Of a stretch of 64,000 nucleotides of DNA, positions 22,147 through 35,001 are shown one piece after another (within the stretch, counting starts at the first letter, position 1; each line of letters opens with the position of its first letter). The notes beneath the pieces were generated by a model, which was not told where the DNA came from, did not search any database, and saw only the letters and a list, made by a program, of their open reading frames with translations. Position numbers and translations under genes: made by a program. Source of the stretch: Phragmites australis (taxonomy: Eukaryota; Streptophyta; Magnoliopsida; Poales; Poaceae); NCBI RefSeq assembly GCF_958298935.1, contig NC_084923.1, positions 23,784,501 through 23,848,500 of the forward strand, given 5' to 3'.

Positions 22147-22536
22147 TTGTTTTTTTTCAGATGGAAATCCAACTTCAAACATTAATAATCCAAAAACTTG
22201 AAAAATTATTTTTTTTGAGAGAACTTGAAACATTAGTTAATGACGGATTAGTATACAATGGTACAACCGGGCCCAACTGGCTTGAGCCGTCTGGGTCCAC
22301 GGGCCGAGAATCGGGCCGCCCTACTCGGCCCGTTACACCCTCCGGGCTTCCCCTCAAAAGTCTCGCACTCGCACACCGTCGCCATCGTCATCCATCCCCG
22401 CCCGCCCGCGCCGCCGAACCCTCCTCGCCTCGCTTGCCTTGCCCGCGCCGCCACCACCGGACCACGCACGCCGCCTCGAGTTCGCCCCTTGTCGCTCTCG
22501 TCATCGTCCCCCAGTCTCCTCGTCTCCTCTTCTGTA
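22147..22536 (+). promoter_or_regulatory. GC-rich promoter and 5' leader of the GIP-like gene
   Basis: Several GGGCC/GGCCC words (for example GGGCCC near 22268 and CGGCCCGTTACA near 22327) and CT-rich leader sequence precede the start codon. The Mutator-like element ends 390 bp upstream of the ATG and may have displaced distal promoter sequence. Confidence 0.45.
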
Positions 22537-25500
22537 ATGGCGTCGAGGGGAGGCCACTCCGGGTTTGTCGGTGAGCCCTAGCTTGCTTTGGATTGCTTTA
22601 ATTTGTTCTAGCCTCTTTGGATTGCTCTAATTTGTTCTAGCCTCTTTCTCGTACTGTTGTCCATGGAGCCCTAATCCTCCCTTCTCTGACGGATGGATAC
22701 TCCGATCAATCTAGTTAGTTGTGGATTCGATTGCAACGTTGTTGCCTGTGGGATGATGAATACTCCACTCCAATCCATCCCCGTCAGTTCTATTCGGTTC
22801 TACTTCTCCTATTATTCCGTCAGCGCAAGATTGATATCGGTGGTGTGCATCCACGCGAGTTCGAGTGCACGTATTAAGGCGTCTATCACCATAACCTAGT
22901 AAAGTACTTACTGCTAGTAGCAATTAATTTTGCAATTTTTTTTGGCCTTCCTGCACCTCCATGCCCCACGTTACGCCCAACACTGGAGGTGGAAATTTAA
23001 GGTGAACGGATTGGTGCTTGCTGGTGTTTGTGAATGCTAGGATCTAAGTATTTATTCTGTGCTTTGATGAGTGCATTGGTTGGTTGAGCCTTGCTTTCAG
23101 GGGACACATGTATATATATTTTTGGTTTCACGATTTAGAGCACATTGAATATCTGGAATGGCTAAAGTGCTAACAAAAGATTTGTGCTCCGTGCAGATTC
23201 TTTTCGTTATGGCACAAAGAGACACGACAGCAATAAAGAGGTATGGTTCTTAATTGAGTTATTGTTTGTGCACTTGATGAGACCTGAATGCTCATGTGTT
23301 TTCCTTCCTTGCCCAGACGTGTTGACTTATCTGACGTTCGGCTATAGTTTTCTTTGTTTTGGCTGCTTTTTAGTTCTCCCATTCTGAAATTAAATAACAA
23401 GTGTTTCATAAAGTTCCTAAAATTGGATGTTCCTCGAAGATGGCATACTGAAAAAAAGTTGACACATGCAAAAGAAATATGGGTTCTTGTAAATGCCATT
23501 GTGTTGCATACTTTGGTTTCTTTTACCAGTGAATTTTCATACTATGTTGTGAGCTTTATGTTCTAAATTGCACTAGTTGGTAGCATTTTCTAATATGTAT
23601 ATATTTTTTATGTTTCTAAAGAAGTATATAAAAATTGTACGCTGGCACTTTTTTGTCGAGTCGCTGCAATTCTGATATTGTTATTGCATATTTGGAGGTA
23701 TTTTTTTCAATGAATTATATCCATAGGAGGTGTAATTACTGCTATTCTCGTCTTATGCCTAGTCTTGTTTCACAATTGCAGAACACAAGTCAGCAAGGAT
23801 TGAATTTTACCAGGATACAAAAAGAAAGGCAAACAGAATGGGCAAGACCTGGAAGAGTCTTTAATAGAAACAGTAATAGAGGAGGCTACACTCGAAGTTC
23901 ATTGCCTGGTAAACCTCCGCATGCAACAGGGTACAAAATGACATGAAATGTTTTCATTTAATAATGAACAACTGAATATCTTATGCTATTATTGTTTGAG
24001 ATGCATTATATGGAATTTTTTTATCTCGCATTCTCGCCAGAAGACTGCCCCATTCTATTTTGTTGTATGTGCACTACAGTACATCTTTGTATTTTATTGC
24101 TTTCTAGAGTGCTGCTCGAATCCAAGATCATTCTGACATGTGATTTTACGTGAATAATACCATCTTTGAAAAACCCTTGTTAAAGATTCAACTCATCCTG
24201 GACACACTAATCCTCCACTTAACGTTTTCTGGTGCTGATCGTCATGAGAATAATGTCCTAGATATCTACATTTGTGAGCCTGTGGTTCACATGCTGACAT
24301 CCTGGGGGGTAAAATCAGATGTCTGTGTATTGTCTGTAGCACACCCAAAGTGGAAGTTACTGGGTTTTTGATCAATTTTTGGCTGCTGAATTTGAGTTGT
24401 TATTTTCAAATATACGAACCATATATGTTGAGACGTGTTGAAACTCTTTTGCTCCTGCTCTTGGCGATCTGGCAGGCCACTCATAAGATGCATTTTACAT
24501 GCCAAATCACTATTTTTTCTGGATGAACTATTATGATATATGGAAGTTAGGGAAAGATGGATGCTCTGGTACTTGCGATATATTGTTTATTTGTTTTTGG
24601 TGTTTCTCTGTAATGTTTATTAATTATACATTGGTCATGACTACATATTTGGGGGCAGCAGTGAATCCTTAGTTTCTGTTGTGAACATGAAATAAGTACA
24701 ATTCGGCAGTAAAATTTGGTGTTGATCCATTTTTTGAATCAGACATTCTTTTAACCTTTTTGAACATACTATATTTCCAGGACCCACACAGGAATTTCGT
24801 ATTGTGAAAGACAACAGAACTAAGCAAAAAGATGATGGTGAGGCTGTACCAGAAGCAATGAATGGCAACAAACAGGCTGTTTCAAGTGTTAAAAGGTAGA
24901 GTTCTATTATGTGTTCTTTTTTAATGAACAGCAACTGATAGTGGTACGCTCAAATAAAAATATTATGCCATCTGAAGATAATCAGATGATGCGAACTTGC
25001 AATAGCATTAGGATAACACAAACTGGTAATATAGCTGTAGATGGACTTCTTAATTCTTATGCAATATATTCTTCTATCTTTATGCAAGTTTAATCACTTG
25101 TGTGTTTTATATATGGCTGGTATTTGATCCTTCTTTCGTATGTGGCATGCTTTGTTTACCTATATGCCAGTAGTTTTAGCTACATATTTCTATCTACCGT
25201 TAGTGTTGCTTTAATTGAATATTAACTATATGATCTGATAGCTGATAGCTTCTCTGCTATATGATCTGATAGCTGTCTTCTTACTTCTATCTATACTGAA
25301 ATTTGCTGCATATTTTCACCAGTATCACATCTGTTCATATATGTCCTTGTCCTGTTTCTGAAGCTCAACTGAAAAGCTGGCTGCACAACACTGCTTGGTT
25401 GATCGAAATGATACTGGATGTGGAGAAACACAAGCTGACAATGGAATCAAAATTGCTGTTCGAGCCCATGATAAAGAAGTCAAGTCTTCTGGTGTCAGAA

Positions 25501-28500
25501 AGTTGGAGCAATTTGAAGGAATGCAAACAACATTTGTTGGTTCTCATGCAGTTCTAGAAAAGGGTGAACTAAACAGAGTGGTTACTGTGGCATCAGGGAA
25601 AAATAAATTTGCTGGTGAACTTTGCTGTTCTTCATCAGATCCAATCCATGTACCCTCTCCTGGTTCTAAATCAGCTGGAACTCTTGGAGCCATAAAGCGT
25701 GAAGTTGGAGCAGTTGGTGCTAGGCAACAGCCTTCTGATAGTGCAGCAACAGGCACATCTACTTCAAACAGCTTAGTCAAAGGGACATCAGGATTGAAGG
25801 ATAATACTTCAAATGACCAACAATCTGGATTTCCTATTGTCTCTTTGAAAAACGCCCGTTTTAATTCGCCTGTATCCTTGAGCAGTAGGCCATTTCCTTC
25901 AAGTCAATACCATTCTAAGCCGCAGAACCATGTTAATCGTACAAAAGGTTAGTGTTCCATGGGAACTTGTTATGCTGATATATTGATAAACCAGTAACTT
26001 GATTATGATCGGTATGCCCAACTTTTTGTTGCAAATGTTTTTTTTTTCCCTTCCTAAAACATCATAAAAAATATGCAAGCTAAAACTGTGTTGACAGGCA
26101 GAAGGTAATTAGTGAACTTTAAGATTAAGTATTGGCCAAATAAAAACTAGGTTTACAAGTGCATAGTTGGGCTGGAGTCAGATCCCATTAGATCCACATA
26201 ATTGCAGTCTCTGTCTATTCAATAAAACATTGTTTAGAATTGCTTGGAAACGAAGCACTACATTTCACATTGAAAAGGATAGTATTGTGGTTTTGTTGAG
26301 CATTTGACCAACTTCTACATCAGAAAAGTCTATTTAACTGCTGTCATCGCTAAGCCATGTGAAAACTTACATGCCTAGTTTCAATTGTTGGTCACTTCCC
26401 AGAGGGATAGGCTGTGCTCCTTTTCATCTTCCTTATGTGCTACTTTTCATCTTCCTTTACCAAATGTCTATGTATTGAGAGTTGAGAAAATACTGCTCAT
26501 TTGTATACAGTTAACCCGCATCTGGAGTGGAAACCCAAATCAATAAGCCCCAGCGCTATCAATCATGAAGTAAATGTTGCACCATCCGGTGCTCCATCAC
26601 CTGTTGATGGTAATCAGGTGGAAGTGGCTTGCTTGTCTAAGAAGCTTTCAAGAGCTAATTTATCCAAAGATGAACATGTCATAATACCTGAGCACATCAG
26701 GGTACCAGACTCCAAAAAAACTCATCTCATCTTTGGTTCATTTGAATCTAAAGTTGACCCGAAGTCTTCTGTGGCAGCCTCTCATACTGTTGTGACTAAA
26801 GAAGACATGACTGATCATTCTCCTTCAAGGTGATCCTTTTCTTTCCATTCAATGGTTCTGTCTCGGGTTTCTACTTTCAATTTTAAACTAACAATTACAT
26901 CAGAAAATTGATTTGAACTTGTTTTGTTTGTTGACTGCAGTCTGACAGCATTGAATTCCATCATATCAACTGATATTGTGTCTCCTAATGACCAGACAGA
27001 TCATGTTGGTTCTCACGACCCACTTCCACAATCATATTCTGTTGTTTCAGCTTCTGAACATCATCGGTTGTTGACTGAGGACATGGAGGTTCCGAGTCCT
27101 GGTGTTATTTGCGAGTTTGGGACAAATGAGATGATTTCAAACAAGGTCACACATTCTTCACCTCAATTTCAACATCAGGATAGTCCGGCTATGCAGAACT
27201 TTAAGGTAACTCAGTTTAGAATGGATTACTATGTTTCCATTTTACCTTGTATGTACTATTCCTTAGTATAGGTTTGATGTTTAAACTGGCATTTTCACTC
27301 TCCCATTTTCTGATGTACCAGGAATATGAACCTGATTCTAGATACGGGATGCAGTATATTACTAAAGTTGTTGATGGTGAAACAGCCCAAACAGTAGTTT
27401 ATCCATCTGAGGTAATGCCAGCGTGATATTATCGTCTGGTTGATACATTTGCTGTTTGGTATACGTTGATCTTGATTTACATTTACGAAAGGAAATTTAC
27501 CCAAACAACTGTCTGTTTGCAAATGTTTTAAGTCTGAATTTCTGTAGATGTGTCCACTTAAGCTGTTGTTTTTTCATACCATATTCCTTTCCGTTTTCAA
27601 CATTCACCCAGTCAGTATGTTCCTCTTTAAGGCCTACAAATGGTAGTGAGAGATAAAATTTGCATTATTCGGCACCTGGTTATGCACAGTTATTTGAGAA
27701 CCTGCCTAGAGCCTCTGACCTCTTAATAATTAGTGGTGTCGGAATCTGCACTCATCTCCTTTTGGAACATAGTTGTATCGGAGATCCTTTCTCACCTTTG
27801 CGAATATCAGCTGCACGTAAAGTTTGTAATACAGAAGTACCAGTCGGGAGCGCTCTGTAATTCCAATCGGTAAATTTTGGTCCCCCTTGTTTTTGGACTC
27901 TAGGCCAATATTGTTTTTGTGCTCACCTGTGCAAACATCTAACATGACTGTTGGCTCCTGGCATGCACATGCAACTATCATATTAGTCCATCTTAGTTTT
28001 TTGTTGTTCTTATCCATTATTCCAGGCCTATATTCGATTGGCCAGGCATGACAACCTATGTCCGATTCTGTTGACAGGTCATGGGCTTACATCCTGCAAA
28101 TGTCAATCAGTATCCTGTATCTGCAGCTACTCAACAACCAGTACCCCAGATCTATCCCCAACAATTTCAAGTACCACAGTATCCAAACTTCTTGCCGTTT
28201 CGGCATGTTTTTTCTCCAAATTATGCACCTCCGATGGTTGTCCCAAACTATTCAAGCAATCCTGCATTTCCTCAGTTACCACATGCCAGTAGCTATATGG
28301 TAATGCCAAATGGAACCTCGCAGCTAGCAGCCAATGGCATGAAATATGGACCATCCCATCAGTATAAGCAAGTGTTTACAGGAACCCCTGCTGGATATGG
28401 TGGTTATGCAAATCATAACAGCTACCCTGTCAGTACCGGTGTAATTGGCAACACAGGTAATGTTGAGGATGCCAATATGAGTAAATATAGGGACAACAAT

Positions 28501-28985
28501 CTCTATGCACCCAACCTGCAGGTATCGAGACTTTTTTCAGGTCCATTAACTAATGTTTAACCTTTTTGTTTTTATTGTGATAATGAATTGACCTTTCTTC
28601 TGGTTGGCAGACTGAAACAGCAGATGTGTGGGTTCAGGCTCATAGGGAGATCCCCAATATGCCATTAGCACCGTTCTACAACTTGATGGGACAACCAGTG
28701 TCACCCCATGCAGCATACTTGCCACCACACAATGGTCATGCTGCTTTCAGTCCAGCTACTCCCCATCCTGCTCACTTGCAGTACCCGGGTTTTCCCCACA
28801 CACTGCAGCAGACATCAATGACCATGGTGCAGAACCCACAGGCCATAGTACATCGGCCAGCTGCGCCACCATTGGCAGGAAATCTCGGCCTTGATATGGC
28901 AGCCATGGCTCCTGGAAGTCAGGTTGGAGCATTTCAGCAGAACCAGCTTGGCCATCTCGGTTGGGCTCCATCTCCAACATTTTGA
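22537..28985 (+). CDS. GBF-interacting-protein-1-like protein lacking the N-terminal GIP1 domain
   Basis: Ten exons join with consistent phases: 22537-22570, 23197-23240, 23782-23908, 24781-24895, 25364-25947, 26511-26829, 26941-27205, 27322-27411, 28078-28521, 28611-28985. They encode 798 residues. Family marks are RGGYTR and QEFRIVKDNR near residues 60-80, HVIIPEHIRVPDS with LIFGSFES in exon 6, and a Pro/Gln/Tyr-rich C-terminus ending LGHLGWAPSPTF. GIP1-type proteins are described as co-activators that bind G-box bZIP factors. The usual N-terminal helical GIP1_N domain before the DTFxEVKxKRDKKKE-like segment is absent: exon 1 gives only MASRGGHSGFV and exon 2 resumes with DSFRYGTKRHDSNKE. 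No stops or frameshifts occur. Exon 4-5 boundaries are the least certain. Confidence 0.85.
22583..22645 (+). repeat. 32-bp tandem duplication in intron 1
   Basis: GCTTTGGATTGCTTTAATTT and its continuation TGTTCTAGCCTC are repeated once immediately downstream with a single change. It lies inside the first intron and has no evident role. Confidence 0.75.
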
Positions 28986-29871
28986 AGATCTTGATGTGCT
29001 TCCCTGGTGCGAGAAGTGAAATGATCCATATTGAGAAATCCCTGATTGAAGTGCCATGCTGTAATGCAGGATGGGCCTGATGAATGCCAGGCTTAACTAT
29101 GAAAAGGGTAAACAATTTTTTTTCCGTCTCCCTTCGTGGTTCACAAATATCTAGCTGCTTTTAGAACACATGTCTTCTTGTTCACTTATCTCTGTTTCCT
29201 CTTTCAAAATTTTGTTCTAAAAGTAAAACTGAATTTGCCTTCGATAGCTGATAATTGTCAGCCCGTCTTTCGGCATCTTCACGACCTTCAGCGTTTTTAA
29301 GGAAAAGAAAGAAACCATCTACACATTTTACAGTTTGCAGCTAAAACAGGCAAGTTACAATCTGACATAGGGACATTTTACTGCTACAATAAATTTTGTC
29401 ACGAACAAGGGGTTAACCTAACCATATATATAATCAAGATCGAATGCTATGCAACCCGATACGGTCAACTTACATTGCGCAGACAAGTTATTTAAATTGC
29501 AGATTGTCGCTGCATGCTTACCAAGGGTAGAAGATTCACAAGACTGCGAGCCGGATACGACCTGTTATAACAGAAAACACTATGTTCAGTAACAAAAAAG
29601 TGGCTCCAACGAGAGGATTATTATAAATCGAATGTTGTTACAACCTTCAATTTGGTTGTGTTTCAAGCATTGCTAAAGTATCAATAAACTGCTGCAGAGA
29701 GTTCACGAATCGACCTCGCTTAATTCTCACGGGTTTTCGTGTTGTTTATATGAACTAACAGGAATGTTTATCACAAATGATAAACTGAATGGACGGTAGA
29801 AAGTGGTTGATAAAAGAATAAAAATCCTTTTGTTGTAGCCCTACTCCTTTGTGTTGTTGATGGAGCTAGCA
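28986..29871 (+). other. 3' region of the GIP-like gene and intergenic DNA
   Basis: The stop at 28983-28985 is followed by probable 3' untranslated sequence. Nothing else recognisable was found up to the LTR-like sequence starting at 29872. Confidence 0.4.
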
Positions 29872-31267
29872 TGTACAAGGACCGGTGACGTTTTAGGAGG
29901 GAATGAATTATAGATTCTAAAAACTAAGGTTAAAATTTAACAAGATAAACCTAAATCAATATATATTCAAATATGTTCTAGATTTATCTAGTGTTTCTAC
30001 TTTATTGTAATAAAATTTTACATCATAGGAATCAATCGTACAAACTACACATGGCAATTTTCGGCACCCATAGTCCACTTGGAGCTTCTCGCAAGGGCCA
30101 AACTTCCCGGTTAGCTAACTCCGTAGATAACTGTTAGAGCTCCCCACACATGTGATGGGTCTCCTACTAAGTCTCTCCCGGAAGCTCACCGTCGTCTCCA
30201 CTATGATAGTGCTTTGTTACTTCGGCATGGTGCACTCCAACAGCTCACAAAGCTTGCAACCGCTTGCAAGACAACGCCGCTGGTAAGCTGTCTACGTGCC
30301 GGTAAGAACCAAGAATAACAAGTATAGAGTACTCATTGGATCCAACTCTAAGCTAATCACCTAGCTAGATGCACACTAGATCTAAACCAACACTAATTAA
30401 GTCCTTACTCTTGTGCTAATTACATTTATCTTCGATGAGCTTAACTTTGGTGGCAAGAACTCTCAAGTGTGTGTATGCTACTGAGCTCTAACAGCTTCAA
30501 ATGGCTGGGGTGGAGGGGGGGGGGTATTTATGGCCCCAACCTCGAAAACTAGCCGTGTCTCCTTGGCCCAAAAATTGTGAATACCAGATGATTAGATGAA
30601 CACAATTTCTCCAGCATCAGAACATCTAGTGAGAGCAACTCCAACTAGCCATTGCATCTCCTGCCACATCATCGGATTATTCAATGATCTTCAAACTTGA
30701 TTACTGGAACATCTGGTGAATGTAGCTTCCATCTTGAAGCTAAACAATCTTCTAAGCACAATTGCTCTGGTGTGATCCTTCGTTGATCATCGGAACATTC
30801 AATGAAACCTTTTGATGATATACTCTAATGTGCATCGGATCATTTGGTGTGTATAGTGCCTGGACTTCTTTACTTGCATCCCCTCAGGAAACTTACGCCG
30901 GTAAATCATCTGATGATCTCGTCAGATCATCTAGTGAATCTACGTACCAAAGACCTTCCCAACTTAGCTCTCTGCACAAATACTCCAATGAATGCTCTCA
31001 TGAGCAGATCAGATTATCCGATGTGTATAGCCGAATAGGGACTTGCCCAATTCAAATCTCAACTTTGTCTTAGCTTTGATGGCTTCTCTTCCTTAAAGTA
31101 TTGGATCTTCGTCTGGTCTATTAGGACTAGCTAAGTCTAGTATGCATCATCACTAGATAACTGTCTTAGAGACACTAAATCAAGAAACTAAAACCAAACC
31201 CCTCTTTGTAGTATGGTAAAAAAAAACAAATATATCTACATAAGTGTTGCCCTCAACACAATAATCA
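29872..31267 (-). mobile_element. LTR-like sequence, candidate left LTR of the reverse Copia element
   Basis: Read on the reverse strand it starts TGATTATTGTGTTGAGGGC and ends CACCGGTCCTTGTACA, 1396 bp with TG...CA ends. It contains a TATA-like CCATAAATACC (about 30527) and several CATCGGATNATNNNGTG words in its 5' part, the same kind of motif as in the LTRs at 47183 and 53784. Its last bases (ATTCATTCCCTCCTAAAACG) resemble the LTR end at 40780. Overall it is not alignable by eye with the 40780-42188 LTR, so pairing the two is uncertain. Confidence 0.4.
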
Positions 31268-32479
31268 TTTGTCTAAATAATAGACCTTATATCTTTATGA
31301 AGCTCTTCTTTTAACCTTATATCTTTATGAAGCTCTTCTTTGGCAATGCAAACATTAAGGATATAAGACAGCGCCAAAGATGTGTAAATGAAATGCAAAC
31401 CTACAATGCTTCATGTATAGATCACAAAGCACTTGTAAGGACTAGAGATGTCAAAACACTATGAGGAGTAAACAATATAACTCAAAGGTGCACAAAATCT
31501 CGAAGTGAGTTCATGTCACAAGCACCTGGAGTGAAGCAAGTTTTGATCATGTTATTCAATTATCCAAAAGATATCACCATAAAAGCATCCACAATTTCAT
31601 GATCAATACAAAGATTAGAGAAACTAGTGCTATGTTAAGTTCAAACTAGGCAACCAAATTCAACCCGACGGGCTATGAAAACACCCACATATCAATCCAA
31701 GCCTTAGTTTGACAACATGAAAAAGAACATTCTTAGCAGATTAAAAAGCACAAGGTAACTTTCTCATTTGATCATTTAACTATCCTCAAGTGAGCTTTAA
31801 GCAACTATAGGTTTACTTCTTTGGTAAACCACGTGAAGCCTTAAGCCAACATATTGGATTCAATTTTAGATCAAAATTTGACCATTCATTTTATTAGCTC
31901 AACATAGGATTCAAGATATTCACTTTTTCACAAAGCCAAAATAAGATGTGCTTTTGCAACATAAAAGATCGCATGTTCTCTCAAAGGTTAATCATGGGCT
32001 AAACATTTACATAGACAAATGTCAAAGACCCCAATCCGCTGAACTGAACAAAACGTACTAGCACAAACTTTTCACAGAACTAGCCCTAATTTAAACACTG
32101 ATCAAACTAAAATAAATACTCAAGGGTAACAAGAGATTATGTTCACATTTCAACTTCATTCTTAGAAAAGACAAGCTTACTCAACAAATTTTATGTCATG
32201 TTTCAATAAGAGCCTAAGCTTGCACAAATTGTTATATATCCACTACACTTAACATAAATTCACAACTAGTATAAGAAAGTGCAAATATCATATAAGTGAA
32301 TCTTGCTAACATGATTATCTTACAAAATACTATGTAATGCAAATGCAAATGCAATAAAAGTAAGATAGAGTATGTACAAAGGTAACTTTCCTTCACACAA
32401 CGTCATTGGGATGGCACACACCAAGCTCTCTAATTAGAAAGAAAAACCTTGTTGCATCTAGAGACTTGGTAAAGATGTC
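31268..32479 (-). mobile_element. 3' non-coding region of the reverse Copia element
   Basis: On the reverse strand this stretch corresponds to 52430-53780 of the forward copy. Shared words include the AGACTAGAGATGTCAAA block near 31440 and GCCCGTCGGGTTGAA near 31670, versus their complements near 53370 and 53150. Such long stretches between pol and the 3' LTR occur in several plant Copia lineages. No envelope-like frame was found. Confidence 0.6.
31285..31340 (+). repeat. tandem duplication of a 26-bp word
   Basis: CCTTATATCTTTATGAAGCT followed by CTTCTT occurs at 31285-31310 and 31315-31340. Confidence 0.85.
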
Positions 32480-33657
32480 AGCTAGCTTGTGTTGGGTATC
32501 TTTGTAGCTCAACTCAATGTCTGCCTTCTCATTGTGGTCTTTCAGGAAATGGAATCTCACATCTATGTGTTTGGTTTTAGAGTGTTGAACTGGGTATTGG
32601 CTAAGCTTATGGCACTGGTGTTGTTACACAAAAGCGGCATACTCCTAAAATCTAACCCAAAATCTATTAAAGTAGCAACCATCCACAAAATATGTGAGAA
32701 CTGGTAGCAGCAACTACATATTTAGCTTCAACAGTAGACTGCGTAATGCTAGACTGCTTGCGAGAAAACCAACACACAAGAGAAGTACCCAAGAAATGGT
32801 AAGTACCAGAGGTACTCTTCCCATCAAGTCTACAACTAGCAAAATCCGTATCTAAAAAGTCACGAAGAGAAAGTGAAGAGGATACAAAAAACCAAAGGCC
32901 ATACTCGAGAGTGTACTTGAGATACATCAGATTGTGTTTCAACGCTTGGCAGTGAGACATCCTCGGTGAAGCCTGAAAGCAAGCACACAAGCATACATCA
33001 AAGTGGATGTCGGATCTTGTTATCGTCAGGTACAGGAGGGAGCCGATCATGCTCCTATACTCCCGCTGGTCCACCTCCTCGTCATCTTCATCCAAATCAA
33101 GCACGATCGTGGTAGCCATCAGTGTCGCCAATGGCTTTACATTGCTCGTGTCAAACTTCTTCTGCACATCTTTGGTGTACTTCGCCTGGTGGATGAAGGT
33201 GCCTTACTTGCACTGCTTAATTTGAAGTCCAAAGAAGAAGTTGAGATCACCCATCATCGACATCTCGAACTCCTTGCTCATAGTTACTGCAAACTTGGCC
33301 ACAACTGCATGAGAAGAGCAAAAAAAAATGATATCATCCAAATTTGAACAAGTAAGAAATCATTGTCATACCTGAGACTGAATAAAGTTTTATCAGCTGA
33401 CCACATCACATACCCATACCCTAGCAAGAAATACTTAAGCCTATACCAAGCCCTAGGTGCCTGGTTAAGCCCATACAAAGCTTTCTGAAGCTTGTATACT
33501 CTATGATGGTATTTGGGATGCTCAAAGCATAGGGATTGCTTGACATAGACCTCTTCCTCTATAAAACCATTTAGGAAAACACTCTTGACATCCATTTGAT
33601 ACAACTTGAAACCTTAGGATACCGTAAATGCAAGGAAGATTCTAATAGCTTCTAGCT
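32480..33657 (-). pseudogene. Copia reverse transcriptase and RNase H remnant
   Basis: Reverse-strand frames 33284-33657 and 32667-33167 encode LEAIRIFLAFTVS, YQMDVKSVFLNGFIEEEVYV and KALYGLNQAPRAWY, then YRSMIGSLLYLTITRSDIHF and STSGTYHFLGTSLVCWFSRK. These are the reverse transcriptase thumb and RNase H motifs of Copia elements. The YVDD catalytic box is degraded between the two frames. Stops and frameshifts separate the pieces, so it is inactive. The upstream part of reverse transcriptase was lost at the junction with the Gypsy segment at about 33658. Confidence 0.85.
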
Positions 33658-33952
33658 TGATGAGGACATCACTCATTTAGATATACGCGCTACAAGTGAT
33701 CCTCCGGTGATTGATCCATTACAAGGACCGATTACACGGGCTCGTGTACGTCGTTTAACTCATGAGATGAATTCGTTACTCGCTGTCCATACTACTAATT
33801 ATAAGGATGGGATGCTACTCAATTTTTGTGAATTTTTGATGCTTAGGAATATGGGAGAAGCACCTATGGAACAGCCAAGTCGAACGGGGCTCAAGCCAAC
33901 TTCAAGTCGGAGTTGGAACTCGGTTCGGATTCAGCAGACAGCGTCACACTAA
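33658..33952 (+). pseudogene. Gypsy pol C-terminal fragment
   Basis: The frame reads DEDITHLDIRATSDPPVIDP then LQGPITRARVRRL and HEMNSLL, the ending typical of grass Gypsy polyproteins just before the 3' LTR. Upstream integrase is absent because the fragment begins at the Copia junction. Confidence 0.75.
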
Positions 33953-34540
33953 AACAGCCATAACTACTTCATATGGAGTCCAAATAAGGTGTTCTTTGAT
34001 GCGTTGGAAAGCTAAGGACGATAGCTTTGTTTTGGTACTGGTCCCAGGTCCAGATTCATAGTGGATTATTTTGTGTCATCAAAACAATGTGCTTTGTCAC
34101 AATTTTGGGCCATATCGGGCCTTGTAAACATGTTCGGGTCTAAGACCAAGTTGTGGACGCCCCCTGGTCGTCCAAAATCCTAGCATGCTCCTCTTCATAT
34201 ATCTAGTAGCCGTCATCATAGACTTTTTAAGTTTTGCTTAGATTAATCTGTCATTGAATAGTTTCGTCGTCGTTCGGTTTGTGAAACCCCAACTTGTGAG
34301 CTTAATCATATTTGCAATTTCAGATTGTGTTCTTCCGTGTTCTTGCTTGTGTTCTCGATTCGCTTGCAGGAATTAGCCTTCTTGGCGTGGTCAATCGTGC
34401 CACGCGCGTTTGATAACCAATGGAGTAGTGGTGTAGCGATTGCAAAGGCTGCGTTCTGCCTTATCGGAAGCCTTGGATCGTCAACGTCGAGTCTCCACCA
34501 ATCATTACCTAATGGAAGATCGAGCCTAATCCTCTCATCA
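33953..34540 (+). repeat. probable Gypsy LTR (start not resolved)
   Basis: The sequence between the pol end and the primer-binding site contains CATAACTACTTCATATGGAG and TTGGAAAGCTAAGGA, of a kind common in Gypsy LTRs, and ends CTCTCATCA. The left boundary may lie inside the preceding pol fragment. Confidence 0.5.
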
Positions 34541-34542
34541 AC

Positions 34543-34552
34543 TGGTATCAGA
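34543..34552 (+). other. Gypsy primer-binding site
   Basis: TGGTATCAGA matches the initiator Met tRNA complement for 10 bases, two bases after the LTR end; the following bases (TTTTCAGG) have diverged. Confidence 0.65.
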
Positions 34553-35001
34553 TTTTCAGGTTGTCCGCTAGGTAATTTCGTTTTTCCCGTAGATTAGTTC
34601 TGTTTTCATCACCTAGAGCCTACAAAAAGCCAAAAATATTTCCCCTGTCCGCTGTCCTACAACCCTTTGGGCCTTGCAATTTCATTTTTGGTGTCGCGTT
34701 GTTGAGTTTGTGTCCATCGTGGTCGAGTCTTGTTGCTGGTCTAGAATAATATTCTTGGTCTTAGTTCAACGCCCGTGCTATTTGTCATGCCGCTCTCCCA
34801 CCACCCCCACCCCCACCAACAAGTTGAGCCACTACATCACTCGATTTGCCCTCGCGAACCACCTTGTGTTAATTCTCGTCACGCTAGCCCTAGATAGGTT
34901 GCAAGCCGTCTTGTATCACTCGCCCTACCACCATAGCCCTCCTTTTTCATCTGGCGATCCGATTGCTTGTTTGTCCTAATTTCATGGGCTTACCGATTGA
35001 G

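Noticed and set aside
33003..33347. Forward ORF of 114 codons
   Set aside because: Antisense of the Copia reverse transcriptase remnant.
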